A stretch of DNA of 64,000 nt from NCBI RefSeq assembly GCF_047124445.1, contig NZ_CP138921.1:1674001-1738000 (forward strand). Direction: 5' to 3'. Position 1 is the first letter of the stretch. Every line of letters starts with the position of its first letter. Of the stretch, positions 26,491 through 35,306 are shown one piece after another. The translations under genes were made by a program, and so were the position numbers. Under the pieces are notes generated by a model. That model saw only the letters and a list, made by a program, of their open reading frames with translations, ran no database searches and was not told the origin of the DNA. The stretch comes from Shimia sp047124445 (GTDB lineage Bacteria > Pseudomonadota > Alphaproteobacteria > Rhodobacterales > Rhodobacteraceae).

Positions 26491-26518
26491 TTGAAGGTTA
26501 ACGCACCCACTATATACT
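26491..26518 (+). promoter_or_regulatory. Putative promoter of the DUF1489 gene
   Basis: TTGAAG (26491-26496) and TATACT (26513-26518) with a 16-base spacer, about 32 bases before the GTG start. The -10 element lies within the proximal NrdR-like box. Confidence 0.45.
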
Positions 26519-26520
26519 GT
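26505..26520. promoter_or_regulatory. Possible NrdR box (proximal)
   Basis: The 16-mer ACCCACTATATACTGT matches the NrdR consensus (acaCwATATATwGtgt type) at about 13 positions. NrdR is the usual repressor of ribonucleotide reductase genes, and nrdJ is the adjacent gene. Confidence 0.5.
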
Positions 26521-26538
26521 GACTTCCGTGCATAATTC

Positions 26539-26547
26539 TGTGGATAA
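26539..26547 (-). promoter_or_regulatory. Perfect DnaA box
   Basis: TGTGGATAA on the plus strand is the exact complement of the consensus DnaA box TTATCCACA. It lies 4 bases before the GTG start of the DUF1489 gene, in the regulatory region shared with nrdJ. Confidence 0.55.
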
Positions 26548-26550
26548 CCT

Positions 26551-26982
26551 GTGGGCAAAACCGTGCATCTTGTGAAACTTTCGGTCGGCTCAGAGAGCCC
26601 CGAAACCCTCGCCGCCTGGCAAGAGGCCAATAAAGCGCACTTCCCGGATGGGCTGCCCCGCCATGTCACTCGTATGTGGCCTAAACGTGAGGCTGAAATC
26701 CTCAACGGTGGCTCAATCTATTGGGTCATCAAGGGCAGCATCCAGTGCCGTCAGCGTATCTTACGTCTCGACGAAGTGATTGGATCAGACGGCATTCGCC
26801 GATGTGCCATTGTGCTCGAACCGGAGGTACACCTGACCCAGGCTGCACTCAAGCGTCCATTTCAGGGCTGGCGCTATTTGAAGGTTGAGGACGCTCCTGC
26901 GGACCTCCCCGCCAACCGGGCCAATGACGATGTCCTCCCGGACGAATTAAACCGCGCATTGGCGGAAATTGGCGTGCTCTAA
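26551..26982 (+). CDS. DUF1489 family protein
   Basis: A 143-residue protein that matches DUF1489, a family found almost only in Alphaproteobacteria: it opens with VHLVKLSVG, has TRMWPKREAEIL and GGSIYWVIKG near residues 40-65, an IVLEPE strand near 92, and ends with FQGWRYLK. Function unknown. The start is GTG at 26551, in the middle of a DnaA box/NrdR-like regulatory region shared with divergent nrdJ. Confidence 0.85.
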   Translation: MGKTVHLVKLSVGSESPETLAAWQEANKAHFPDGLPRHVTRMWPKREAEILNGGSIYWVIKGSIQCRQRILRLDEVIGSDGIRRCAIVLEPEVHLTQAALKRPFQGWRYLKVEDAPADLPANRANDDVLPDELNRALAEIGVL

Positions 26983-27037
26983 CGCGATGCAACGGGCGTT
27001 GCGTTAACTGTTGCGCCCCCCCCCTGCCCTTTGCAAA

Positions 27038-27083
27038 ACGCACCTCCGCGAAACAGTCGTGATACAGACAAAAAACCGACGTG
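27038..27083. repeat. Dispersed 46-base repeat, copy 1
   Basis: Matches copy 2 at 53718-53763 in about 40 of 46 positions, including identical ACGCACCTCCGC and GATACAGAC blocks. It lies about 45 bases downstream of the modC stop (minus strand). Confidence 0.65.
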
Positions 27084-27127
27084 ATTTTTGCCGCTATCTG
27101 ACTGGTTAACGCGCCAACAAACGGCCC

Positions 27128-28213
27128 CTACCGCGCGCCAATATCCTGCGGCGCCACCGACACGGATTTCATCACTGCATAACAGGTCACACCCTCCTCC
27201 AGCGCCAAAGCCGCCGCCGACCGCCGTGTAATCCGCGCCAAAATCCGCCCCGCCTTGGTGTCAACCGACACAATGGCTCCGGGCCCGCCTCCGGATCGAA
27301 CAGAACACACACGACCCTCCACAATATTGAGCGCTGACAACCCCTTAGGCGCCTCTCTTGACAGGATCACATCATGCGCCGCCACCCTGACACGCACCTG
27401 ATCGCCAATGGCATGGGGCAGCTGCGGCAACATCAAAGTCACGCCATTGGCGGACAACTCGGTTAACCCATCTTCGTGATGTGTGACCACTTTTGCGTCC
27501 AAAACCGCCCCAACAGCGCGCGGCCCCATCGGCGTAAAGCTCGGATCGGACAGCACCTCCGCCGCCGGCCCCACCCGATCCACCTTACCATCCTTCAGTG
27601 CCACCACAGTGGTCGCCAACCGTGCCACCTCTGCAATCGAATGGGTAACATACAGAATAGGCAGGGAAAATTCGTCCCGCAGCCGTTCAAAATACGGCAA
27701 GATTTCCGCTTTGCGCGGTTCATCCAACGCCGCCAAAGGCTCATCTGCGAGGATCAGTTTTGGCCGCGCCAACAACGCCCGGCCAATGGCCACCCGCTGC
27801 TTTTCCCCTCCCGACAACTCCGCCGGTCGTCGATCTAGCAAGCTGCCGATCCCGAGGATCTCCACCACCTGCTCCAAGCTCGCGACCTCCGCCCGACCTT
27901 TGGCCAACCCATTGCCGTACAAAAGGTTTTTGCGCACCGTCATATGCGGGAACAGCCGCCCTTCCTGGAACACATAGCCCAAGCCGCGCTGATGCGGCGG
28001 CACCCAACGGCCCGTCGCACTGTCGCTCAAAACCTCCTCATTGACGACAATCCGGCTCTGCGCGGGCCTACTCAAACCCGCTACCGCATTGATCACAGAG
28101 GTTTTTCCAGACCCGGAACTGCCAAACAGAACGGTCAAACCCGCCGGTGCCTCAAACTTCACATCAAGGTCAAACCCTTGAAACCCTTGGCGGATGTGCA
28201 CCTCAACACTCAT
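27128..28213 (-). CDS. modC: Molybdate ABC transporter ATP-binding protein
   Basis: A 361-residue ATPase: Walker A GSSGSGKTS near residue 32, signature ELSGGEKQRVAIGRALL near 135, Walker B LILADEPLAALD near 158, H-loop YVTHS near 193, and a C-terminal Mop/TOBE domain (about 290-355) that binds molybdate, the feature separating ModC from other ATPases. The ATG at 28213 overlaps the modB stop as ATGA. Confidence 0.94.
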   Translation of the reverse strand: MSVEVHIRQGFQGFDLDVKFEAPAGLTVLFGSSGSGKTSVINAVAGLSRPAQSRIVVNEEVLSDSATGRWVPPHQRGLGYVFQEGRLFPHMTVRKNLLYGNGLAKGRAEVASLEQVVEILGIGSLLDRRPAELSGGEKQRVAIGRALLARPKLILADEPLAALDEPRKAEILPYFERLRDEFSLPILYVTHSIAEVARLATTVVALKDGKVDRVGPAAEVLSDPSFTPMGPRAVGAVLDAKVVTHHEDGLTELSANGVTLMLPQLPHAIGDQVRVRVAAHDVILSREAPKGLSALNIVEGRVCSVRSGGGPGAIVSVDTKAGRILARITRRSAAALALEEGVTCYAVMKSVSVAPQDIGAR

Positions 28214-28905
28214 GTCTGCCCCACCTTCGCCGCGATCCGCCGTGCGAGCACTTCAGACAGTATTAACGCCCCGGCGGCGACAATAATGCTGATCATCACA
28301 AGCCGCATCGCCGCGGTTTCGCCGCCAGGCACCTGCAGGAACGCGTAAATCGCGCTGGGCAAGGTCCGGGTCTGGCCGGGAATATTGCTGACAAATGTGA
28401 TGGTTGCGCCAAACTCGCCCATCGCTTTTGCAAAGGCGAGCACCATCCCGGCCAACAGCCCGGGCAACATCAACGGCAGCGTGACCGTGAAAAACACCCG
28501 CATACGCGAGGCCCCCAACGTCGCGGCGGCCTGTTCCAACTTGGGATCAATCGCCTCGATCGACAGGCGGATCGAGCGCACCAACAAAGGAAACGCCATC
28601 ACCGCCGCCGCCAGCGCGGCCCCGGTCCAGCGAAAGGCAAAGACCACGCCGATCTCCTTGAGCGCACCGCCAACCACACCTTGTGTGCCGAAGGTCACCA
28701 ACAACAAATAGCCGGTCGCAACTGGTGGAAGAACAAGCGGCAAATGTACCAAAACATTAACAAATTGTTTACCAAAAAACTCCCAGCGCGCCAACGCATA
28801 GGCCACAAAAACGCCCGGCACCACCGCGCCCAACATCGCCCAGAACGCCACCTTGAGCGACAATCCCACCGCGGCCCATTCCTGTGGTCCCAGCCAGTCG
28901 CTCAC
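28210..28905 (-). CDS. modB: Molybdate ABC transporter permease
   Basis: A 231-residue permease with five to six helices and the binding-protein-dependent transport motif around AAATLGASRMRVFFTVTLPLMLPGLLAG (EAA loop, residues 125-150). It ends and begins with ATGA overlaps to modA and modC, so the three genes form one operon. Confidence 0.94.
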   Translation of the reverse strand: MSDWLGPQEWAAVGLSLKVAFWAMLGAVVPGVFVAYALARWEFFGKQFVNVLVHLPLVLPPVATGYLLLVTFGTQGVVGGALKEIGVVFAFRWTGAALAAAVMAFPLLVRSIRLSIEAIDPKLEQAAATLGASRMRVFFTVTLPLMLPGLLAGMVLAFAKAMGEFGATITFVSNIPGQTRTLPSAIYAFLQVPGGETAAMRLVMISIIVAAGALILSEVLARRIAAKVGQT

Positions 28906-29681
28906 TGTGCCTCCTCCAACACCAAAAACCCACGTTGCACAAAAGCATCCTGCGCCGCCTGACTGCTGAGATAAGTCATAAACTCAACCACTTCCGGCCG
29001 ATCCTGCCCTGCCACGATGGCCGCCGGATAGACGATCTCACTGTGGCTATCCGCTGGAAACTGCGCCACAATCCGCACGCGATCATCGACCATGGCGTCG
29101 GTGGTATAAACAATCCCAGCAGAGACCTCTCCCAAAGCCACCAGCGCCAGAGCTGCGCGCACGTTATCCGTCTCCACTACATTGGGCTGTACCGTGTCCC
29201 AAAGCCCAAGCGATGTCAGCGCCTCTTTTCCGTAAATCCCCGCCGGAACCGCTTCGACCAGCGCCATAGCGATGCGTCCACTGTTTAAAATTTGAGACAA
29301 TTCCGCGACATCCGCCTGTTCCAACGTCGCCTCTGACGAAACCGGAACTACGAGAGATAAGCCGTTTCCAAATAAAGATTTTCCCCGTTCATTTTGAAGC
29401 AAACCTCTCTCCTGAAGGTAAGTCATCCAATTGACATTTGCCAACATAACCACGTCTGCGGGCGCGCCATACTGCACCTGTCTTGCCAAGGCGGACGACC
29501 CCGCAAAAGACGCGACCACCTCATGCCCGCTGGCCGCCTCAAATCCAGAAATCACATCGGACAAAGCTTCCTGTAGACTGGCGGCAGCAAACACGCTGAC
29601 CTGCTCGGCCCTGGCTTCAGGCGGGGCCACCGCCAAGCTGCTGAGCCCCATCAAGATCGCAGAGAAAAAAGATCGCAGCAT
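28902..29681 (-). CDS. modA: Molybdate ABC transporter substrate-binding protein
   Basis: A 259-residue periplasmic protein with a signal peptide ending near PPEARA. ModA features: VFAAASLQEALSDV near residue 30, FAGSSALARQVQYGAPADVVMLAN near 60 and the late GIVYTTDA and AAIVAGQ segments. First gene of modABC. I saw no clear ModE dyad or Moco riboswitch in the 180 bases upstream. Confidence 0.93.
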   Translation of the reverse strand: MLRSFFSAILMGLSSLAVAPPEARAEQVSVFAAASLQEALSDVISGFEAASGHEVVASFAGSSALARQVQYGAPADVVMLANVNWMTYLQERGLLQNERGKSLFGNGLSLVVPVSSEATLEQADVAELSQILNSGRIAMALVEAVPAGIYGKEALTSLGLWDTVQPNVVETDNVRAALALVALGEVSAGIVYTTDAMVDDRVRIVAQFPADSHSEIVYPAAIVAGQDRPEVVEFMTYLSSQAAQDAFVQRGFLVLEEAQ

Positions 29682-29862
29682 GGAGCCCTTTGGTCAGAAG
29701 TCATTTGAGTGTCTGCATAGGCCTAGCGAAAGACCCCCAACCTGCGCAAGGGGCTTTGGCAAAGCGCGCCGCTGCCAACGCCCCACAGCGCCGTGATCCG
29801 CGGACAAAAGCCTTCTCGTTTTGCGCCTTTCGCCCGAACCGCACTTCGCTGCACACTCCGGA

Positions 29863-31458
29863 TCAGCGCTGCTCATCGGTGACGGAATGGTCCAGTGGAA
29901 GAAGCGCAGGCAACCCCACGGACGCAAAATACCGCGACAACAGTTGATACTCCTCGCGTTGAGCCTGCTGCTGCGGCGCTTGCATCACCGTTTGGGCACT
30001 TCCCGCATCCGCCATCTCTGCTTCCAGTTCCGCGAGGATTTGATCCACCATGGCATTTTCATACAGCACGCCAGGCTGCTGCATCGCGATATCGGTCACC
30101 ATGGTCCCGCCTGGTTGTTGTACCGTCGTCCCGTGAGGAGACGCCTGCAAGATCGCCACCGCAGTTTGCGCATCAAACCCCAAGTGCTTGACCAAATAGG
30201 CCAATCGATCGCTTGTCTGATCGACTTCAGGCGCTGCAAGCGCACCAGCCCCAGTCAATGCCAAACCCGCGGCCTCACCTGGCGCAATCTGGACCGACCC
30301 AGTTGGCATGGGGGCTGCGCTGCCTACGGGTTGGAAGCGGGCCACCTGAGCCTGCAAGCGTTCCAGCGTTTCCAACAGCAACGCCAAATCATCGGAGGAG
30401 GGACTGTCCACAAAACTGCCATCCGCCCCCCGCCAAGCCACCGGTCCCGCGTTAGGTGCAGGCGCCACCCCAACGCCCGTGCCCTGCGCCTCCACAATCA
30501 GGTCCTTCAACCCGGCCAGCTCTTGCCGCAACGTGTCTGCATCCAGCACATCCGAAGGACCGGCCCCAAAAGGGGACAGGACCGGCTGTATTGCCAAGGG
30601 CTGCACCTGTACGGACGGCATCGTGCCTCCTGGCATCAAGGCGCTCTGCGCAGCCTGCCCCGGATAGGTCAGTGGTGCCGCAGTGGTGGCAGGCGCGATG
30701 CCTGATGCCATGTTGGCACCATAGCCCGGGGCCACCACCTGTGGCTGCGGCATCGGGGAGTTCCAGGCCGCCGGCTTTGTCATCCCGCCAGAGGTTTCCG
30801 CATTTGGCACCGGCCAGCCTCTTGGCAACACCGCATAGTCCTGCCGCGCAGCAATCCAGCGCAAATAGGCGGTGACGGCAGAAAACCCTTTTAACGATAC
30901 GCGCGCGACCTCGGTCCCGCCCCGTCGTGTGCTCAACTCGCCGCCCGCCCCTAACAGCAGTTCCAATTGCACATCCAGCGGCTGCAAGATCCGCTCAGGC
31001 ACCTGAATTTCCGACACCCCTTCGGACACAAAGAACATGTCACCGGCAAGGGCATTTTCCAGCCGCATTTGCAGCTGACCCCGGTCGGTCAAGAACACTT
31101 CCAGCCCGTCTTTGCGCGCCGCACAGGCGTAGGTGCGCGGGCGGCAAATAACTTCAAACACATCCACATCCAGCCGCGGCGTGGGCGCAAACCGCGCATA
31201 GCCATCCGGGTCAAACCGGAAGTACACGCCCTCCACCAGACCTTCTTGGAAACTGGGCCAACCAAAGGCCCCGCGCAGAGCCTGGCGCGCCTCGCGGGCG
31301 CCAATGGCAAAGGGAATCGCCGTGTCCAATATCGCATTCTCAGAGGCAAAGGCTTCGGCGCTGCGGTCGGCCGCGATGACAGGCTGCCCGATTGCCGGCG
31401 CCCAACCACCTGTCAGGACAGCCACGGAGAGAAACAGAGTTCGCAGGGAGTATCGCAT
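29863..31458 (-). CDS. Secreted protein of unknown family in exopolysaccharide locus
   Basis: A 531-residue protein I do not recognise. The first 24 residues form a signal peptide. Residues 40-240 look like a folded domain rich in beta strands and aromatic residues; 240-310 are Pro/Gly/Ala/Gln-rich and probably disordered; 310-400 contains helical, possibly coiled-coil stretches (LLLETLERLQAQVARF); the tail has Gln-rich sequence. Its start overlaps the stop of the upstream DUF3131 gene by one base (TAATG), so the two are co-translated. A periplasmic partner of the DUF3131 protein or of the export apparatus is inferred from that coupling. Confidence 0.7.
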   Translation of the reverse strand: MRYSLRTLFLSVAVLTGGWAPAIGQPVIAADRSAEAFASENAILDTAIPFAIGAREARQALRGAFGWPSFQEGLVEGVYFRFDPDGYARFAPTPRLDVDVFEVICRPRTYACAARKDGLEVFLTDRGQLQMRLENALAGDMFFVSEGVSEIQVPERILQPLDVQLELLLGAGGELSTRRGGTEVARVSLKGFSAVTAYLRWIAARQDYAVLPRGWPVPNAETSGGMTKPAAWNSPMPQPQVVAPGYGANMASGIAPATTAAPLTYPGQAAQSALMPGGTMPSVQVQPLAIQPVLSPFGAGPSDVLDADTLRQELAGLKDLIVEAQGTGVGVAPAPNAGPVAWRGADGSFVDSPSSDDLALLLETLERLQAQVARFQPVGSAAPMPTGSVQIAPGEAAGLALTGAGALAAPEVDQTSDRLAYLVKHLGFDAQTAVAILQASPHGTTVQQPGGTMVTDIAMQQPGVLYENAMVDQILAELEAEMADAGSAQTVMQAPQQQAQREEYQLLSRYFASVGLPALLPLDHSVTDEQR

Positions 31459-33146
31459 TAGAAATCAGCCTTCTCTTGTACCGAATGACGCAAAGCCGGA
31501 AGCCAATCGTCTTTCTGGGGAGGGTCCGGATATTTGCGCAGCAATCGGATGTCCTGATCGCGAAACGCGGTGTACCAGACCTCAGTGTCGCCGGTGTACG
31601 GCGTCAAAATTGTGCCTTGCACCTTGTGCAGCAAGGCGGTGAGGATGATGCCATTGTTGTTGGCGGTAAAAATGCTGACCCGGCCCTGACCGCGCTCATA
31701 GAGCCCTTCGTACATGCCGTTTTCCGGATCATAGAGCTCGATCATCGCTTCATAGAGCACGTCGGTGTAGTCAGTTTCCCACAAGGCCCAAAGGCCCAGT
31801 GCCGCCTTGCCGGCCACCGCCGCATGATCGGGCACGTAATCCCCCCGCGGTGTCACCGTGTTCCACGGATAGCCGTCCGAGAAAATCGTGTCATAGGTGA
31901 AATACGGCGGGCCTTTGACGTTGTGCTCGGACCGTGCCGTCATAAACCCGGTCTGCCGCCAGCGGTTTTCTTGCACCTGGTAGATCCTGTCTGCAAACTC
32001 TGCGCGCCAGCCATCGGTGTGCACCCACTCCGGGCTGCTGTCGTCATGTGGCATGTCAAAGCCCAGCTCCAACCCATCCTGAAGGTAGCTTTCGGTCACC
32101 ACGTAGTTCTGGGAGTGGAAAATCCGCGGGTCGCGTCCATCATAAGGCACCTGAATGCCAAAGATCGACGCGGTCAAAAACGGCTCCGCCCGATGCGCCA
32201 GCCGCGGCCGGAACCCCCAAAGCGCAAAGCCTTTTGCGGCATATTCCTCATAGCCCAGCCGGCCTTCCTGCGCATAAACGGTCTCATCCGTTTCCTTATC
32301 GACATAGGCGCCAAACATCAGCCCTTCCTCGTCAAGCACATTGCGAAAATCCCATTTCAGCAACACGGAATCGATGGTGTTGGCCAAATAGGGGTAGCGG
32401 TTTTTGTAGATCCGCATCCACACCAAGAACCGCCCGATATCCAGCGCTGAAAACCCGATTTCCCCGGGCTTGTTGGTATAGTCCACTTTGGCGCCGGTTT
32501 GGGTGTGATACACTTTGTTGGGCAGCTCTTTGCGGAACAGGTCTAGCCCCTTTATTGTGGTCAAAAGCTGCGTGATCCGCCGGTCAAATTCCGGCTTCTC
32601 GATAAGGCACAATTCATAAGCGCTGACCAACCCCGCCATATAAGACGCCGTATCCCAAAGCGTGGTCGACGGATAATTGCCCACCGAATTGGCAAGCCCC
32701 GTACTTTCCTGGGTAAATTGCTCAAAGTAATGCCACGCCACCTGCGCCGCGCGCAATTCGCGTTCGTTCAAAAATCCGCGGCGGCTTCGATATTTGCGCA
32801 CATAGGCGTTATGCTTGTCATAGCCATGCGGCACGTTTGTCCCACGCGGCAGATCATCGAAAAAATCCGCCGGCATTTCACACATGCGCGGAGGCTTCTC
32901 CCGACGCCGCTCCTCGTGCACCATACTGCTGGTCACACTGGGCAAATTGCCCCGCATCAGCGCCGGAATCTCGTCTAGCGCACCTCCGGCAATGATCGGA
33001 ATAATCTCTTCTTCCTGCGCCAGAAACACACGACGCGCGGTGATGCCGACTGCATAGCTCGCCCCGGCAATTCCCAGGACCACAACACAGAACATCAAGA
33101 CACCCAGAACCGGTGCCCGCTTGCTGGAACCAACAGCACTCTTCAT
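31458..33146 (-). CDS. DUF3131 domain-containing membrane-anchored protein
   Basis: A 562-residue protein with one N-terminal transmembrane helix (about residues 12-34) and a periplasmic DUF3131 domain (about 130-540). Hallmarks are HYFEQFTQESTGLANSV, YPSTTLWDTASYMAGLVSA, LFRKELPNKVYHT, IGFSALDIGRFLVWMRIYK and EGRLGYEEYAAKGFALWG. The family is predicted to have an alpha/alpha barrel like glucoamylases, so carbohydrate binding or cleavage is plausible, but no activity is established. I place the start at 33146; a longer frame reaches 33185. A second DUF3131 gene lies 3.5 kb away. Confidence 0.85.
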   Translation of the reverse strand: MKSAVGSSKRAPVLGVLMFCVVVLGIAGASYAVGITARRVFLAQEEEIIPIIAGGALDEIPALMRGNLPSVTSSMVHEERRREKPPRMCEMPADFFDDLPRGTNVPHGYDKHNAYVRKYRSRRGFLNERELRAAQVAWHYFEQFTQESTGLANSVGNYPSTTLWDTASYMAGLVSAYELCLIEKPEFDRRITQLLTTIKGLDLFRKELPNKVYHTQTGAKVDYTNKPGEIGFSALDIGRFLVWMRIYKNRYPYLANTIDSVLLKWDFRNVLDEEGLMFGAYVDKETDETVYAQEGRLGYEEYAAKGFALWGFRPRLAHRAEPFLTASIFGIQVPYDGRDPRIFHSQNYVVTESYLQDGLELGFDMPHDDSSPEWVHTDGWRAEFADRIYQVQENRWRQTGFMTARSEHNVKGPPYFTYDTIFSDGYPWNTVTPRGDYVPDHAAVAGKAALGLWALWETDYTDVLYEAMIELYDPENGMYEGLYERGQGRVSIFTANNNGIILTALLHKVQGTILTPYTGDTEVWYTAFRDQDIRLLRKYPDPPQKDDWLPALRHSVQEKADF

Positions 33147-33245
33147 CAAACACACTCCAGACGGAACACAAATATGAAACCGCAAAATGGTTAAGAATTG
33201 GCAACTGAAAAATTATCAGGTCTCAAAAATAGGAAATGGACAAAA

Positions 33246-33255
33246 TAAGAACAAA
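33246..33255 (+). promoter_or_regulatory. TAAGAACAAA motif in DUF3131/ABC divergent region
   Basis: The same decamer occurs inverted at 43351-43360 in the other divergent promoter region of this locus. A shared regulator site is possible; a 10-base match in AT-rich DNA is weak evidence. Confidence 0.25.
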
Positions 33256-33332
33256 TAATAAAGTCAAAAACACATTCTTAACCCGCCGCCGCTACCATTT
33301 CCCTGTTCTTTGTGTCGCTGGGTATTGTTTCT

Positions 33333-35306
33333 ATGTCTCATGATCGCGTGCTGCCTGACCTGCCAATTGACGCTATTGGCACGGCGCCAACCGGCCCTTT
33401 ACCATTTCGCGACCGCACCATTCCCATGTGGACTCACGCGGTCTCCTTTCTGTTTTCACTCGGCGGCGGGATCTGCCTGCTCGCGGTCGCGGTCTTTGTG
33501 GTGTTCTTTTACGAACTGGTGGCACAGGACGGGCAGCGCATTCTGGCGCCTCTCCTGGCCTTTGGCGCGCTTGTTCCCATCCTTGGCATCCTGATTTTTG
33601 ACGTGGGCCACGCCCGCGCCCTTGCGGGCTATCGCCACATCCGACGCCGCAACGCCGTAACCGGCCAAGCGCTGGTGGCTGTGCTGGCTGGCGGCGTGTT
33701 TGGCTTTTTGCACCCGCTGGTTGCCGTGCCTTTTGCTGTCGGCGGTGTGTTGAGCTGGATCCTGTGCGGCATCGCCGCCCGCTGGACCCGCCGCGAGCCG
33801 ATGTGGGAGTTCCTCCCGCAAGAAGCCACCAGTTTTCTAAGTGGTCGCGATCAGCGCGCAATCGACCTGGCCAACGCCGCGCGGGGCGACAGTGCGCTTT
33901 TAGAAGCATTGCAAAAATCCCTCGCGTTTGGCGGGTTGATTGCCGGCTTTGCCGTCGCCAGCTGGCTGACCGCGCTGGAAGTGATCAACGCCGCGGCCAT
34001 CGCCACCATCGCGCTGGTAACCTATTGGTCCGTCGACGCCTTCTTTGCCTATTTCCGGCAACGCTCTGTGGCCGACCCGGAGCGTTTGGGCCGCGCAGAT
34101 GAAGTTATCTTCTTGCCGCCGCCCTATTCCGCTGATCCCGAAGGCGATGAAACCGCGTTGGTGGTGCATCACCTCTCGGTGCGCGCGCACACAGGTACGC
34201 CATTGCTGTCGGACGTTTCCTTTCGCGTGGACCCAGGCGAAGTGATCGGCCTGTCCGGTGACAGTTTTTCGGGCAAATCCCTGTTAATGAGGGCGCTCCA
34301 CGCCCCGCACGATCTCACAGGCCTTCAAGTGGAGGGCTTTGTGGCCCTGCAAGGCACCCCACTTTGGGGCCGCAGCGGCGAAGAGCGCCCAATTCAAAGC
34401 GTTATGGTCCCGCCAGACACCCTGGCAGTTCCCGGCGGCGGCGCCGCCAACCTGAGCTGCTTCAGCGGCGAGGCGCAACTGGAGCGCGCGCGCAAAGCCC
34501 TGCAATCTCTGGTTTTTACCGCTGACACCGTAGACCGCATCTTGTCTGCACCGGATGTGCGGCACTTGTCCCGCACCGAGCAAAAGGCGCTCTCACTGGC
34601 CCGTGCACTGGCTTTGCGCCCCGGATTGTTCCTGATTGACCGACCTGAGGATGGCGCCAGTGAGAGCCTTCTGGCGGCGCTTGGGGATCGCCTGCGCGCC
34701 GAGGCCCGCTTAGGGCACACCACGCTTTTGGCCACCGAAAACCGCCAGCTGCTGGAACGCTGTGACCGCCTGCTGATGATGCAAAACGGCCGTGTGATCG
34801 AATTTGCCTCCACCGCCGAAATCCGCGCGCGCCTGTCCTCCGGCTGGAGCCGCTTTGTCACCACCCGCGAACTAGACAACGAGGAGGCACTGGATGCCTG
34901 GCTCTGCAGCCAGTTCCGGCGTGACGGCGACGAAGGCAACCGCCGTGCGGTCTGCATGGTCGCCAACGAAATGCTTGCTGTGGCCTGCCAATCACCCACC
35001 GACAGCGACGCGCCCTCTGATGACATTTCCTTTGAGTTCAAGCACTTTGTAGGACAATGCCAACTGCGCATGCTGGATCCCCGGCTCGCCCTGTCCTCTG
35101 GCGCGATGCACAAAGCCAGGGTGGCGGCAGACACTTCTGTCGAAGGCGAACGCCTGTCGCCGCTGGCCAAAATCATGCGCGACAGTTTGGATGTTCAAAC
35201 CGGCGGCGAAGAGGGTCAGGTCTATCTCCAAGTCACCATGAAAACCTACGATCCGCGGCTGCTGGAAAAACGCAAAGGGCCTGCCGATGTTTCGACCAAA
35301 ACTTGA
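33333..35306 (+). CDS. Type I secretion-like ABC protein with degenerate ATPase and extra C-terminal domain
   Basis: A protein of about 657 residues. Six hydrophobic segments (about 35-60, 70-90, 108-128, 130-148, 198-216, 220-236) precede an ABC ATPase domain (about 255-500), the layout of a PrtD/HlyB half exporter. Catalytic motifs are altered: Walker A GDSFSGKS near 308 is present, but the signature is LSRTEQ near 411, Walker B ends LIDRPED with Arg in place of the catalytic Glu, and the switch His is replaced (LLATENRQ). Residues about 515-640 (MVANEMLAVAC, LRMLDPRL, SPLAKIMRDSLDV) resemble the order of an RsbW-type HATPase without its Mg-binding Asn. Start ATG at 33333; an upstream GTG at 33312 is possible. 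It overlaps the HlyD gene by 20 bases. Confidence 0.75.
   Translation: MSHDRVLPDLPIDAIGTAPTGPLPFRDRTIPMWTHAVSFLFSLGGGICLLAVAVFVVFFYELVAQDGQRILAPLLAFGALVPILGILIFDVGHARALAGYRHIRRRNAVTGQALVAVLAGGVFGFLHPLVAVPFAVGGVLSWILCGIAARWTRREPMWEFLPQEATSFLSGRDQRAIDLANAARGDSALLEALQKSLAFGGLIAGFAVASWLTALEVINAAAIATIALVTYWSVDAFFAYFRQRSVADPERLGRADEVIFLPPPYSADPEGDETALVVHHLSVRAHTGTPLLSDVSFRVDPGEVIGLSGDSFSGKSLLMRALHAPHDLTGLQVEGFVALQGTPLWGRSGEERPIQSVMVPPDTLAVPGGGAANLSCFSGEAQLERARKALQSLVFTADTVDRILSAPDVRHLSRTEQKALSLARALALRPGLFLIDRPEDGASESLLAALGDRLRAEARLGHTTLLATENRQLLERCDRLLMMQNGRVIEFASTAEIRARLSSGWSRFVTTRELDNEEALDAWLCSQFRRDGDEGNRRAVCMVANEMLAVACQSPTDSDAPSDDISFEFKHFVGQCQLRMLDPRLALSSGAMHKARVAADTSVEGERLSPLAKIMRDSLDVQTGGEEGQVYLQVTMKTYDPRLLEKRKGPADVSTKT

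Noticed and set aside
26380..26550. Cobalamin riboswitch upstream of nrdJ
   Set aside because: The leader after the predicted promoter is under 45 bases, too short for a B12 riboswitch, and no B12 box was seen.
29682..29862. ModE operator or molybdenum cofactor riboswitch upstream of modA
   Set aside because: No ModE-type dyad or Moco-box could be identified by eye.
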